A stretch of 64,000 nucleotides of DNA from Geminicoccaceae bacterium (GTDB lineage Bacteria > Pseudomonadota > Alphaproteobacteria > Geminicoccales > Geminicoccaceae). A program made the translations under genes and the position numbers. The notes beneath the pieces are model-generated. The model saw only the letters and a list, made by a program, of their open reading frames with translations. It searched no databases and was not told the DNA's origin. Shown one piece after another: positions 45,590 through 53,462 of this stretch (within the stretch, counting starts at the first letter, position 1; every line of letters starts with the position of its first letter). The stretch covers positions 434,001 to 498,000 of the forward strand of contig JACKIM010000001.1 in NCBI GenBank assembly GCA_020638465.1, in the 5' to 3' direction.

Positions 45590-45665
45590 GGGGCCGTAGC
45601 TCAGTTGGGAGAGCGCCTGAATGGCATTCAGGAGGTCGAGGGTTCGACTCCCTTCGGCTCCACCA
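45590..45665 (+). tRNA. tRNA-Ala (anticodon GGC)
   Basis: 76 bases with encoded CCA. Acceptor GGGGCCG pairs with CGGCTCC, giving the alanine identity pair G3-U70. D-arm GCTC/GAGC, anticodon stem CCTGA/TCAGG with loop ATGGCAT (anticodon GGC), T-arm with TTCGACT. The 3' half, from the anticodon stem on, is also the 3' end of the recombinase gene on the other strand, marking it as an integration site. Confidence 0.97.
45628..45665. other. Inferred attL at the tRNA-Ala 3' half
   Basis: The recombinase coding frame enters the tRNA and stops at 45628-45630, inside the anticodon stem. Elements that use tRNA 3' ends reconstitute the tRNA on integration, so the crossover should lie within this interval. 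No second copy of this 38-base segment is seen in the window, so attR lies beyond 64,000. Confidence 0.6.
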
Positions 45666-47190
45666 TCATCCCGTTTCCCCCGCTAAAATCCGCTAAAGTC
45701 TTGAAAGGTAAGGTGGTTTTTGGTGTTCGATAGCCCTCGTTGCGGCTGTATGAAATCCGCTCGGAAAACGCCAGTCTGAGCACTGTCCGTTGCAGGGTGA
45801 TGCGGCCGGATCTCCAGAGATTCCAGGGGTTTGCGAGAAATTTCAGGCTGAGTTCGATAAACTCCTCGAACCTGCCTTGCGGAAGCTCGCCGTCTTGCAG
45901 TTTTTCCGTCAGGGACAGGCGCCGGCGCTCCAGTTGCTCGATCTTTGTTTCGTAGGCCTTGACCACACTGTCGTTGGTCGCGGCGATGATCCGCTCGAGC
46001 AGGCGCTCGGTCTCCGCTTCAATGTCGGCGAGGTCCTTGCGGAAAGCCGCGAGCCGGGCTTTGGTCTGCTCGCTGCGCTGTTGCCAGGCATTCTTGAACA
46101 TGAGCGTGGCCAGCTCGATCAGACGCCGCGTCGGTTGCAAGGAGCGGACGATTTCCTCGAAGGCACCCTCGATTTCCGCTTGCGGGATCGACTTGCGGCA
46201 ACTCGGACAGCCGCGCGTGTCGCACAGATAGTACGGGTACTTCTTCGTCTTGCCCTTCGACCAGCAGGCGGTGAGGGGCTTGCCGCAATCGTCACAGAGG
46301 ACGAAGCCGCGAAGGGGAAAATCCTCGCTGATGTTCTTGCGGGCCGGAGCCTTGGTGCCGGACGCGCGGCGCTCCTGCACCTTCTCGAAGGTCGCGAGTG
46401 AGACCAGCGGTTCGTGGTGTCCCTTGACCCAGTCGATGTCCCAGTCCGCGTGGCAGAGAAAGCCCGCATAGATCGGCCGGGTCAGCAGCCGTGTGACCTC
46501 CTGCTGGCGGACGGTGCCGTAGCCGTTCTTCGGGAAGGCGGGCCGGCTTTCGAGGAAGCGCTTGACCTCGGCCTGACTGTCCAGACGGCCGCAGGCGTAG
46601 GCTTCGAGAGCCTCGGTGACGATGCTCGCCACCGGTTCGTCGGGCACCAGCAGCTTGCCGTGGGTCGGAGTTTTGGCATAGCGATAGCCGACCGGCGCCT
46701 GAAACACCCAGTAGCCGTTCTGCATCCGCGCACGCATTTTCTGCGTGACCTGCCGCCCGTTCTGCTCGCGCTCCAGGGCCCCTTGCGCTGCCAGAATGGT
46801 CTCGATGAACTTGCCCTCGGGGCTGTCGTCGAACTTGAAATTCAGGCATTCGACGCGGGCCTTGCGGGCGCGGAACGCCTTTCTGAGTTGCAGATGAAAC
46901 TCGGTGTCGCGGGCAAAGCGCTTGAGATCGTCGAAGATGACGACATAGCTTTTTTCCGGCTGCGCATCGAGATAGCTCAAAAGAGCGATCATGCCCGGAC
47001 GCTTCATGAAATCGCCGCCGCCGGAGACATCGTCGGGAAACACGGCCTCGACCGCATAGCCATGCGCCTGCGCATACTCCCGGCAACGGGCTTCCTGCGA
47101 TTCGAGGCCGTGACCGTCGCGAACCTGTTTCTTGCTCGACACGCGGCAATAAATGACCGCGGCCTGCTTTTCAGTGGATGGATGGGTCAA
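45628..47190 (-). CDS. Large serine recombinase (integrase)
   Basis: 520 aa. N-terminal resolvase domain with catalytic Ser in YCRVSSKKQ (Ser18 by alignment), a recombinase domain, a zinc ribbon (CDDCGKPL with GCPSCRKS) and a coiled-coil C-terminal region (about 370-450). TTG 47190 is the start, with GGAGG five bases upstream. The final residues (about VEPKGVEPSTS) and the stop are encoded by the tRNA-Ala antisense strand. Catalyses integration and, with a helper, excision of this element. Confidence 0.93.
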   Translation of the reverse strand: MTHPSTEKQAAVIYCRVSSKKQVRDGHGLESQEARCREYAQAHGYAVEAVFPDDVSGGGDFMKRPGMIALLSYLDAQPEKSYVVIFDDLKRFARDTEFHLQLRKAFRARKARVECLNFKFDDSPEGKFIETILAAQGALEREQNGRQVTQKMRARMQNGYWVFQAPVGYRYAKTPTHGKLLVPDEPVASIVTEALEAYACGRLDSQAEVKRFLESRPAFPKNGYGTVRQQEVTRLLTRPIYAGFLCHADWDIDWVKGHHEPLVSLATFEKVQERRASGTKAPARKNISEDFPLRGFVLCDDCGKPLTACWSKGKTKKYPYYLCDTRGCPSCRKSIPQAEIEGAFEEIVRSLQPTRRLIELATLMFKNAWQQRSEQTKARLAAFRKDLADIEAETERLLERIIAATNDSVVKAYETKIEQLERRRLSLTEKLQDGELPQGRFEEFIELSLKFLANPWNLWRSGRITLQRTVLRLAFSERISYSRNEGYRTPKTTLPFKTLADFSGGNGMMVEPKGVEPSTS

Positions 47191-47540
47191 TCCGGCCTCC
47201 TTTCTGACGGCTCGGGCGATGTCGCCGTTCCGTCGGCGGTTTCTTGTTGGTTGTGATCGGTCGAGCCTAGCATATCCGGCGCGGTGTTTGCGACAAACTC
47301 GCCGAAATCGCGCTGTTGTTCACAGGCCTGCTGCAGCGGGTGCAGGCCGAAGCCGAGATCGACGAAGGCGACCATGATCGACCAGAGGGTTTCGATGAAC
47401 TCGCGTTTTTCCGCGTCGGAAAGATCGCTGTCTTCGAGATATTTTTCGTACAGCGCCCAGTCGATGGTGAGTGCCGGGCGTTCGGCGGTGGCGGACGCAC
47501 AGGCGTGCGGTTCGCTGTCGTCTGGTTTATGAATAGCCAT
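47187..47540 (-). CDS. Small protein coupled to the recombinase
   Basis: 117 aa, not recognised. Its stop overlaps the recombinase TTG start (TTGA), so the two are translationally coupled. Acidic with a central helical part (DWALYEKYLEDSDLSDAEKR) and no HTH motif that I can see. Gene position directly upstream of a large serine recombinase makes it a candidate recombination directionality factor or other accessory; this is inference. ATG 47540 is used; the frame extends upstream without coding character. Confidence 0.7.
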   Translation of the reverse strand: MAIHKPDDSEPHACASATAERPALTIDWALYEKYLEDSDLSDAEKREFIETLWSIMVAFVDLGFGLHPLQQACEQQRDFGEFVANTAPDMLGSTDHNQQETADGTATSPEPSERRPD

Positions 47541-47731
47541 GGCCTGCAACTTATGAACTCGTCGGCCGCGATCCTGAGCCTCATCGCATGGCTCTCGGCC
47601 GCAACCATGAGTGTCGGCAAACTGGCTAGACATGTCGCGTTAGTAGTGGTAGCTTCTAAGGCTAGTTTATTGATCGAAAGTGCAATCGAAGGTGGTAGTC
47701 GATGGGCAAATTTCGGATAATGGTTGGTTGA

Positions 47732-48160
47732 GTGAGTTCCGATAACGCCGAGGAGCTATCGGGCCCTCTAAAAAACAAGCGGCAGAGGGGTGCGCCGTTA
47801 GTAATCGGAGCCGAAAGGAGCAAAGGTGACGACCGGCAGCTCACTACTCCAGACTTGCCGATTGCAGGTGGCAAAAGGGGAGGCATCCATGAGGAATTTC
47901 GAAAGGGTGTCACGCTGTGGGGTCGGCTACAACGATCGTTGTCCGGAACTGTCAGTGGCTTGCCAGTCGGCAGTCGCGCGGGCAAGCACAGCTTTCTCAA
48001 GACGATTTGTGGATCGATTGGATTTACCCTGCCAGTCGCGGGTTTCATTGCGTCGGTATTGTTCTCGCAGCGAGATAATGCGGCGCAGGCTGCGGCATTG
48101 TTCCTTGCATTTCCGCAAGCCGCGTATGGACTCGCCTTGGTGGCATTGCTAAGTAAATAT
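47732..48160 (+). pseudogene. Possible membrane protein cut by IS200
   Basis: A frame opening at ATG/GTG 47732 gives a basic start and two hydrophobic stretches (ICGSIGFTLPVAGFIASVLF and AALFLAFPQAAYGLALVALL), then runs into the IS200 right end at about 48150-48160, reading LLSKYPPAEPG. The first about 90 residues look poorly coding, so even the intact gene is uncertain. No function is proposed. Confidence 0.35.
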
Positions 48161-48179
48161 CCCCCGGCAGAGCCGGGGG
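48161..48179. repeat. IS200 subterminal hairpin (right end)
   Basis: Eight-base arms CCCCCGGC and GCCGGGGG around AGA. Matches the hairpin at 48774-48790 in stem and loop size. Confidence 0.85.
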
Positions 48180-48258
48180 CTTTGGTTGAGAGCCGCTCAA
48201 AGCGGCGGTTTGCGGCGCTGCGCGGCCGCAATCCGTTCGCCGCCTGAAGGCGGCATGT

Positions 48259-48690
48259 TCAGGGTAACAGCGCGAGTTGATCGAGCCGGCGATCTTCCTT
48301 CTCCTGATTGCGAATGTAGTCGCGGATGACCGTTTCGTCTCGCCCGACCGTGCTGACAAAATATCCTCTTGCCCAGAAATGTTGGCCAACGAAATTGCGT
48401 CGGCGTTCGCCATAAACACGGGCTAAGTGAATGGCGCTCTTCCCTTTGATGAAGCCGACGACATTGGAGACAGCATATTTGGGGGGAATGGCGAGCATCA
48501 TGTGGACGTGATCCGGTAGCAGATGACCTTCTATGACCTTGCTCTCCTTTTGTTTGGCTAGCTGTCGAAAAACCGCGCCGAGATGTGGGCGCAGGCCTGT
48601 ATACAGCGTCTTGCGTCGGCATTTCGGGATAAAGACGACATGATATTTGCAGTCCCAAACGCTGTGACTTAGGCTCTGATACGTGTCCAT
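48259..48690 (-). CDS. tnpA: IS200/IS605 family transposase TnpA
   Basis: 143 aa HUH single-strand transposase. The metal-binding HVH lies at 61-63 (LLPDHVHMML) and the nucleophilic tyrosine is Tyr125 in RDYIRNQ, with Gln129 as the expected helper. Full length for the family, so probably active. ATG 48690. Moves by peel-and-paste on single-stranded DNA, which suits a conjugating element. Confidence 0.95.
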   Translation of the reverse strand: MDTYQSLSHSVWDCKYHVVFIPKCRRKTLYTGLRPHLGAVFRQLAKQKESKVIEGHLLPDHVHMMLAIPPKYAVSNVVGFIKGKSAIHLARVYGERRRNFVGQHFWARGYFVSTVGRDETVIRDYIRNQEKEDRRLDQLALLP

Positions 48691-48773
48691 CGCTGACGTT
48701 CCTTCCGTATGCGTGGTGGCAAACGAAAGAAACCCGGCGATGGACTGCCGGAAACGTCAAACTCGGGCTGCCG

Positions 48774-48790
48774 CCCCGGCATAGCCGGGG
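48774..48790. repeat. IS200 subterminal hairpin (left end)
   Basis: Seven-base arms CCCCGGC and GCCGGGG around ATA, upstream of tnpA. Pair of the hairpin at 48161-48179. Confidence 0.85.
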
Positions 48791-48801
48791 GATCTCCTAT
48801 T

Positions 48802-49944
48802 TTAGTTTAGTCGATCGGTCCGAGACCCTTCATCTGTCATGCCCTCGCCCATGGCCCGGCTGACGCGTTCCGCCTCCTCGAACGAGGAGAAGCCGAACCA
48901 CTGCTTGACCACCGCATTCTCCTCGATGGTCGCGGTCTCCTTCTCGCCATAGCGCCGCTGGATCTCGGAGCGGGACTGGGCGATCATGTGGCAGGTGCCA
49001 CCATAGCCGCGCATGGTGGTGAGCGCGCCGATCAGCGCCTTCAGCGGAGCATTGGTGAACTCGTCGAGAATGTAGTGGACGGGTCCCGCCCGTCCGGTGA
49101 GCGTTGCCTCGACGAAGGATTGCAGATGCAGGGCGTAATGCGGACCCAGCCGCGCCATGTGACGCTGCGGGCCGACAATGAAGATGATGTACTTTTCGCG
49201 GATGAGCTCGGCATGTGTCAGGAATGCGTCCGCGCCCGCCCGGTGCAGCGGGCTGTCGGCGCTGTAGATGCGCAGGGCCTTGAGCGCCGCGCCGCGATGC
49301 TGGCCGTCATGTTCCTTGTCATGCTCGCGCATGTCGAGGATGTGGCTGGCCAGAGCCGCCAGAACCTCGTCGCCTTCCTCGACCTCGATCCGCGCGGCGG
49401 ACAGGAGCGTGTTCGTATCGGCAATCAGTCCCCAGATCCCGCCGGGTGTGACAAGGGACGAATCCCGCTTGAGCAGCGAGCGCATGGCAAACTCGATGAT
49501 CGAGCGCGGCTCGTCGCGCCAGTACTGGTTGCGGGCATCGTCGGGCGGATCGCTGATGAGCGCGTGATTGGCATTCTCGGCGGCAAAGACAAGCTCGCCA
49601 TTGGCAGCCTGATACGCGGCAACCACACTGCCCAGCGGCGTGAGCGATACGGCGTAGGGATTGTCCCGGCCGAGCACGGCAAAATCGTCGATGATCGCCA
49701 CCTTGCGGCCGTAGGTCCGGCAGAGACCGGCGCATTGCGCCGCGATCTCGCCATCCTTGGCGTCATTGACGATGATCGCCCGTTCGCGGTCTTCGATGAG
49801 CGAGAGCAGCCACGGCACGGCCCCGCTGGTGGTCTTGCGGCTGCCGGCGGCGGCCAGCAGCAGGGAATGGGCGGCGGGCCATGGCGCGAAGATCGGCTTG
49901 CCGTCGAAGCCCAGACCGATCACGCGGCGTATTTTGTCAGTCAT
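48802..49944 (-). CDS. VirD4/TraG-like coupling ATPase, C-terminally truncated, no membrane anchor
   Basis: 380 aa. Walker A-like GSRKTTS at 34-40, Walker B in YILDEFTNAP, and the following AQSRSEIQRRYGEKE and WFGFSSFEEAERVS segments match the motor domain of type IV coupling proteins. These normally run on for another about 100 residues. Here the protein stops a few codons after VSRAMGE, at the IS200 edge, and the last residues and stop come from the IS boundary. There is no N-terminal transmembrane pair; two small two-helix proteins are encoded just upstream. ATG 49944 overlaps the preceding gene by eight bases. Probably a damaged DNA-transfer motor. Confidence 0.85.
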   Translation of the reverse strand: MTDKIRRVIGLGFDGKPIFAPWPAAHSLLLAAAGSRKTTSGAVPWLLSLIEDRERAIIVNDAKDGEIAAQCAGLCRTYGRKVAIIDDFAVLGRDNPYAVSLTPLGSVVAAYQAANGELVFAAENANHALISDPPDDARNQYWRDEPRSIIEFAMRSLLKRDSSLVTPGGIWGLIADTNTLLSAARIEVEEGDEVLAALASHILDMREHDKEHDGQHRGAALKALRIYSADSPLHRAGADAFLTHAELIREKYIIFIVGPQRHMARLGPHYALHLQSFVEATLTGRAGPVHYILDEFTNAPLKALIGALTTMRGYGGTCHMIAQSRSEIQRRYGEKETATIEENAVVKQWFGFSSFEEAERVSRAMGEGMTDEGSRTDRLN

Positions 49945-50266
49945 CGGTCATGCCCGCCCGCCTGAGCGCGTTCCCACCCGCCAGTTCCGCCGGACGCAGG
50001 GCCTGCCCGCGCGCCAGCAGGGCCGCGATCTCCCGCTGGCGGGCATGGATGCGGACCATGGTGGCGATGGCGCGGACGAAAAGCGTGACCGAGGCCAGCC
50101 CCATGACACAGGCCAGCACGCCCATCGCCCACCACTCCGGCCGTGTCGGCCAGATGTTCCAGCCGAGAACGCCGGTCGCGACCGAACCGAGGAACTGGCC
50201 ATTGACGGCCAGCACCGCGCTCCACGGGATGCGGGCGAGACGCCGCAGTGCATCCTGCTCGCTCAT
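49937..50266 (-). CDS. Small two-helix membrane protein (transfer operon)
   Basis: 109 aa. Two hydrophobic segments, around FLGSVATGVLGWNIWPT and WWAMGVLACVMGLASVTLFV, then a basic tail (RIHARQREIAALLARG). Overlaps its neighbours on both sides: four bases with the gene upstream and eight with the coupling ATPase. The TM pair plus basic tail is the shape of a VirD4 N-terminal anchor, so it may supply the membrane part missing from the ATPase. No family recognised. Confidence 0.75.
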   Translation of the reverse strand: MSEQDALRRLARIPWSAVLAVNGQFLGSVATGVLGWNIWPTRPEWWAMGVLACVMGLASVTLFVRAIATMVRIHARQREIAALLARGQALRPAELAGGNALRRAGMTDD

Positions 50267-50637
50267 GATCCGGCGCTCCCGTTCGCGGACCGCGCGGCCG
50301 CGACGATCTCGCGGCGGATCCGGCCGAGATGGCGGTAGGTTCCCCACACCGCACCCGACAGCTCGCTGCCGCGCAGATCGCGGCTCAAAAGCTTGAGCTG
50401 GCCGGTGAGGAGCCCGGCGGTCAGAACAATTCCGGCCGCCACGCCCAGCGCGCGGATCTCGTTCTCAAACAGCAGATCGGCGAAGGACCAGGCAAAGCCG
50501 CCGCAGCCCGCCGCCAACAGCACGCTGCCCGCCAGAAGCGGGCGGCGGACAGAGACGACCGTGAGCGCGGTCAGCAGATAACTGTCGCGATGGGTGTGGA
50601 CGGCATGGCCGTCGATGGTGACGGAGCCGAGGATCAT
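50263..50637 (-). CDS. Small membrane protein (transfer operon)
   Basis: 124 aa. Two hydrophobic stretches in the middle (RRPLLAGSVLLAAGCGGFAW and LGVAAGIVLTAGLLTGQLKL), with a cytoplasmic C-terminus that is Arg-rich. Stop and next start share ATGA. Upstream neighbour overlap is also four bases. Unrecognised; likely an envelope component working with the coupling ATPase. Confidence 0.75.
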   Translation of the reverse strand: MILGSVTIDGHAVHTHRDSYLLTALTVVSVRRPLLAGSVLLAAGCGGFAWSFADLLFENEIRALGVAAGIVLTAGLLTGQLKLLSRDLRGSELSGAVWGTYRHLGRIRREIVAAARSANGSAGS

Positions 50638-51191
50638 GACCCGGCCCTCCCGGTGCTTGTCCCGGCCATTGAACAGGCCGGGCCGCTCAGCGTGCGCGTC
50701 AGTTCGGAGGCGAGATGTTTCATCGGCATTGGGGAGACGAGCCGGGCAGATCCAGCATGAAGGGCGAGCGCGACCCGCTGCTCCTCGATGAACACCGAGG
50801 AGGCACAGGCGCAGCGCGACCCGGCAGTGGCCGCCGCATGCGCAATGCGTTTTTCTTCGGCCTCATGCCGCAGACGTTCCTGCTCGCGCAGGACGACTGC
50901 ACCGGGACCGCCGAGATCGGGATTGCCGATCTGGCGGCAGATCTCGTCCAGCTCGGGCATGATCCCGCCCAGCATCGACCGGCAGTCCGTGTCGGGCAGA
51001 ACCGTCGGCGGTGTGCGTTCCGCCTCGACCTGCTGCTCAATCCCGCTACGGCATTGTTCCTGCCAGCCCGAGCGGGCGATCATCCGCTCGCCCACCAGCG
51101 GCCCGGTGACAAAATAGCTCACACCGGCCCAGGCGATGGCGGCGACAAGGGTGCCGCCGCCCACCGGCAGGCTGTCGGGCTGGAGCATCAT
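50634..51191 (-). CDS. Membrane-anchored hypothetical protein (transfer operon)
   Basis: 185 aa. One N-terminal helix (GGTLVAAIAWAGVSYFVTG), then a Cys- and Glu-rich soluble part, CRSGIEQQVEAERTPP and ELDEICRQIGNPD, and a helical alanine-rich end. Probably periplasmic after the helix, with possible disulfides. Consecutive ATGs at 51191 and 51188; the first shares ATGA with the upstream stop. Unrecognised. Confidence 0.7.
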   Translation of the reverse strand: MMLQPDSLPVGGGTLVAAIAWAGVSYFVTGPLVGERMIARSGWQEQCRSGIEQQVEAERTPPTVLPDTDCRSMLGGIMPELDEICRQIGNPDLGGPGAVVLREQERLRHEAEEKRIAHAAATAGSRCACASSVFIEEQRVALALHAGSARLVSPMPMKHLASELTRTLSGPACSMAGTSTGRAGS

Positions 51192-51487
51192 GGCTCGTCC
51201 CCCGCGCCGCCGGTGCCGATGTCTGCACTGTCTTCGCTCCCACCCTTGGGCTCGTCCTTGAAGTAGCGGATGACCGGGCACTTGCCGTCGTCAGGCACGA
51301 CCCGCTGCTTCGTCTTCAGGCCGATATACTCGCACAGCAGGTAGTAGCGGCCGCCATGCGCATCGCGGTAGGCGTAGTTGAACAGCAGATGCGGCGCACC
51401 GTCCTCGGGCGTGCCGGTGAGCAGGCTCAGGGCGGCCGCGAGCAATGCGGTGGCGTGCAGGCGGACGGATCTTGCTGGAGAGCGCAT
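51188..51487 (-). CDS. Small secreted protein (transfer operon)
   Basis: 99 aa. Signal peptide (SVRLHATALLAAALSLLTGTP), then HLLFNYAYRDAHGGRYYLL and two cysteines (CEYIG, KCPVIRYF), and a low-complexity acidic tail. Its start overlaps the upstream stop by one base and its end overlaps the next gene by four. Probably periplasmic; unrecognised. Confidence 0.7.
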   Translation of the reverse strand: MRSPARSVRLHATALLAAALSLLTGTPEDGAPHLLFNYAYRDAHGGRYYLLCEYIGLKTKQRVVPDDGKCPVIRYFKDEPKGGSEDSADIGTGGAGDEP

Positions 51488-52011
51488 CACTCGTTCTCCC
51501 CGTCGAAGTCGAAGCGGCAATATTGCCGTGCATAGGCGGCAAGCTTGTCCGGCGTCGTGCCGAACAGGGCGGCATGATCTCTCGCGATCTTGTCCGGGGA
51601 GACGAATTGCGGCGCGCCCGGCCCGTCCTGCTGACCGAGATCGATGCGATTGCCGAAAACCGAACCGGTTTCCTTGCGCTGGAGGTAGCACCATTTCTTC
51701 GCGGACCGGTCGGCGATCAGATCGCTGACGGAGCCGTAGGCCGTGCCGGTCATGATCAGCAGCCCCGTTCCGGGCACCTTCTCCTCCTTGAAGAAGTTCA
51801 GGGTGCTCATCTGTTCGAGACGCCCCATCACATCGTCCCGGCGGGTCTGATCCCCGGTCTCCTGTTCGACCGGCGGCGGACTGGACGTCCGGGGCTGATC
51901 GAACGTCGCGCGGGTAAAATCCATCACGACAAGCCCCACGGCACCGGAGACCATGACGGTCGAAATCGCCGTAGCAACCATGAGACCGAGGACTCTTGTG
52001 AGCCTGTGCAT
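51487..52011 (-). CDS. Membrane-anchored or secreted hypothetical protein (transfer operon)
   Basis: 174 aa. One N-terminal hydrophobic helix (LGLMVATAISTVMVSGAVGL), a polar linker, then a conserved-looking C-terminal domain with two cysteines (KKWCYLQRKE, ARQYCRFDF). Likely an inner-membrane protein with a periplasmic domain. It starts two bases after the stop of the 430-residue gene and overlaps the next gene by one base. Unrecognised. Confidence 0.7.
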   Translation of the reverse strand: MHRLTRVLGLMVATAISTVMVSGAVGLVVMDFTRATFDQPRTSSPPPVEQETGDQTRRDDVMGRLEQMSTLNFFKEEKVPGTGLLIMTGTAYGSVSDLIADRSAKKWCYLQRKETGSVFGNRIDLGQQDGPGAPQFVSPDKIARDHAALFGTTPDKLAAYARQYCRFDFDGENE

Positions 52012-52013
52012 AA

Positions 52014-53306
52014 TCAGGATTCCTTCTTCTGATCAGTGGATTTTTTTGACTTGCGGCGGTCGCGGCGATCCTCTTGCGTCACCTCGATCTCACGGAACGC
52101 GGCGACCAGAATGATGAGCAGGCCGGCCGGCGCGATGCCGATGAACAGCGCCGCCGTCCAGTTGGTCATCAGCGGCTGCCAGTAGGTAAAGATCGCGGTC
52201 ATCGGGTCTTCCGGACGCGGCAGCGCCCCGGTGATGTCGCTCTGATCCCCGAGTTCATCGAGAGCGGTGCGCAGCGTCGCTGTGACCGGCGCGATGCGGC
52301 CAGCGATGGCATTGACCTCGTCGGTCTGCGTCTTCTGATAGCCCGTTGAACCGGAGCTGCTATCGGCGAGCGAGGCTTCGAGGCTGGCAAGCGTGCTGTC
52401 GAGCGACTGCACGAAGTCGCGCTCGCGAAAGGCGGCAAAGGCCTCATCAGCACTGTCGGCCGCATAGGAGACCTCCGCCATGCGCTCGCGGATGGGACCT
52501 TCGCGATAGGTCGCCGCCTTCATCGCCCGCAGCGCCTGCGTCAACGGGTCCTGCAAGGCACCCATGCCGGCGACACCGGCCTGCAGATCCTCGATCAGCG
52601 CTTCGAGCAGGGGCGCGATCTGGCCATAAGCCGCCGAAACCTTGCCGTGCCCGCTGCGGCCCGACGAGCTGCCATAGGCGATCTCGTTCTGTTCGAGTTC
52701 GCGGAATCGCCTGGCCTGCGCACGCAGGGCCGGTTTGAGACGCGAGGCGATGGTCGTCCGCTCGACGGTCGCCGCACCGCGACCCTCATAGGCCTTGGCG
52801 ACACCGACCAGCGACATCTGAGACGCCCGGCTTCCCGACAGGGCCAGCATGTTGAACGGCGCATCAATCCCCGCCATCAGGCTGACCATGATGCCGCCAG
52901 CAAGCAGCGCCGTGCGCAACTGCCGTCCGCTCAGCCGGTAGACAAGGCCGAACAGATAGTTCCACGTGATCCAGGAATAGAGCCCGACCGTCGCAGCAAA
53001 TGCCAAGGCCTGGCCCTTCTGGATCAGCGTCGCGCCGGATTTCATCAGCGGCACGCTGACGCCGTAATAGGTCAGCAGCATCGATCCGGCGCTCGGGATC
53101 GCGAGAAGGATACTCGTGTAGCACTCTTTGTTCGCGACCTTCTCGGAGAGAACCTGCTCTTTCTCCACGGCGGCGTTCTTGCGCCGGCTGTGAAACATCC
53201 GTTTGAAGATCCTCTCGGCACGAATAATGAACGAATCCCGATCAACGCGTTCTGGATCTGTCTTCAACGAACGCGCCTTGCGCGGTTTTGGAGGAATGGA
53301 CTTCAA
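52014..53306 (-). CDS. 430-residue integral membrane protein (head of transfer operon)
   Basis: 430 aa. Basic cytoplasmic N-terminus, about four hydrophobic helices between residues 64 and 160 (ILLAIPSAGSMLLTYYG, ALAFAATVGLYSWITW, LRTALLAGGIMVSLMAG), a long helical Ala/Glu-rich region (about 180-360) that may be periplasmic coiled coil, one C-terminal helix (WTAALFIGIAPAGLLIILVAAF) and a very basic tail. TTG 53306 has GGAG nine bases upstream; Met37 is an alternative. First of seven overlapping genes ending in the coupling ATPase. Unrecognised. Confidence 0.75.
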   Translation of the reverse strand: MKSIPPKPRKARSLKTDPERVDRDSFIIRAERIFKRMFHSRRKNAAVEKEQVLSEKVANKECYTSILLAIPSAGSMLLTYYGVSVPLMKSGATLIQKGQALAFAATVGLYSWITWNYLFGLVYRLSGRQLRTALLAGGIMVSLMAGIDAPFNMLALSGSRASQMSLVGVAKAYEGRGAATVERTTIASRLKPALRAQARRFRELEQNEIAYGSSSGRSGHGKVSAAYGQIAPLLEALIEDLQAGVAGMGALQDPLTQALRAMKAATYREGPIRERMAEVSYAADSADEAFAAFRERDFVQSLDSTLASLEASLADSSSGSTGYQKTQTDEVNAIAGRIAPVTATLRTALDELGDQSDITGALPRPEDPMTAIFTYWQPLMTNWTAALFIGIAPAGLLIILVAAFREIEVTQEDRRDRRKSKKSTDQKKES

Positions 53307-53462
53307 GATCTGTGCTCCTTTTCCGGTTTCGAACCGGCGCCCCGGCCGCGTGGGATCGGGCCGAGATTGCGGCGGTTTCTGACGACCGCCGTTGGAGCAC
53401 GGCTTTCAGCCACCGCTTCCTCGCGCAAATCTCGCGCACCGCTCTTGACAAGCCGGAGCGAC

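Larger units (their letters stand above)
48150..48805 (-). mobile_element. IS200/IS605-type insertion sequence
   Basis: A tnpA gene on the minus strand flanked by two near-identical subterminal hairpins: 48161-48179 (CCCCCGGC, loop AGA) past the gene end, and 48774-48790 (CCCCGGC, loop ATA) before its start. These imperfect palindromes are the single-strand recognition sites of TnpA. No TnpB/IscB gene is present, so it is the short IS200 type. Exact tips are uncertain within about 15 bases. No terminal inverted repeat or target duplication is expected for this family. Confidence 0.88.
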
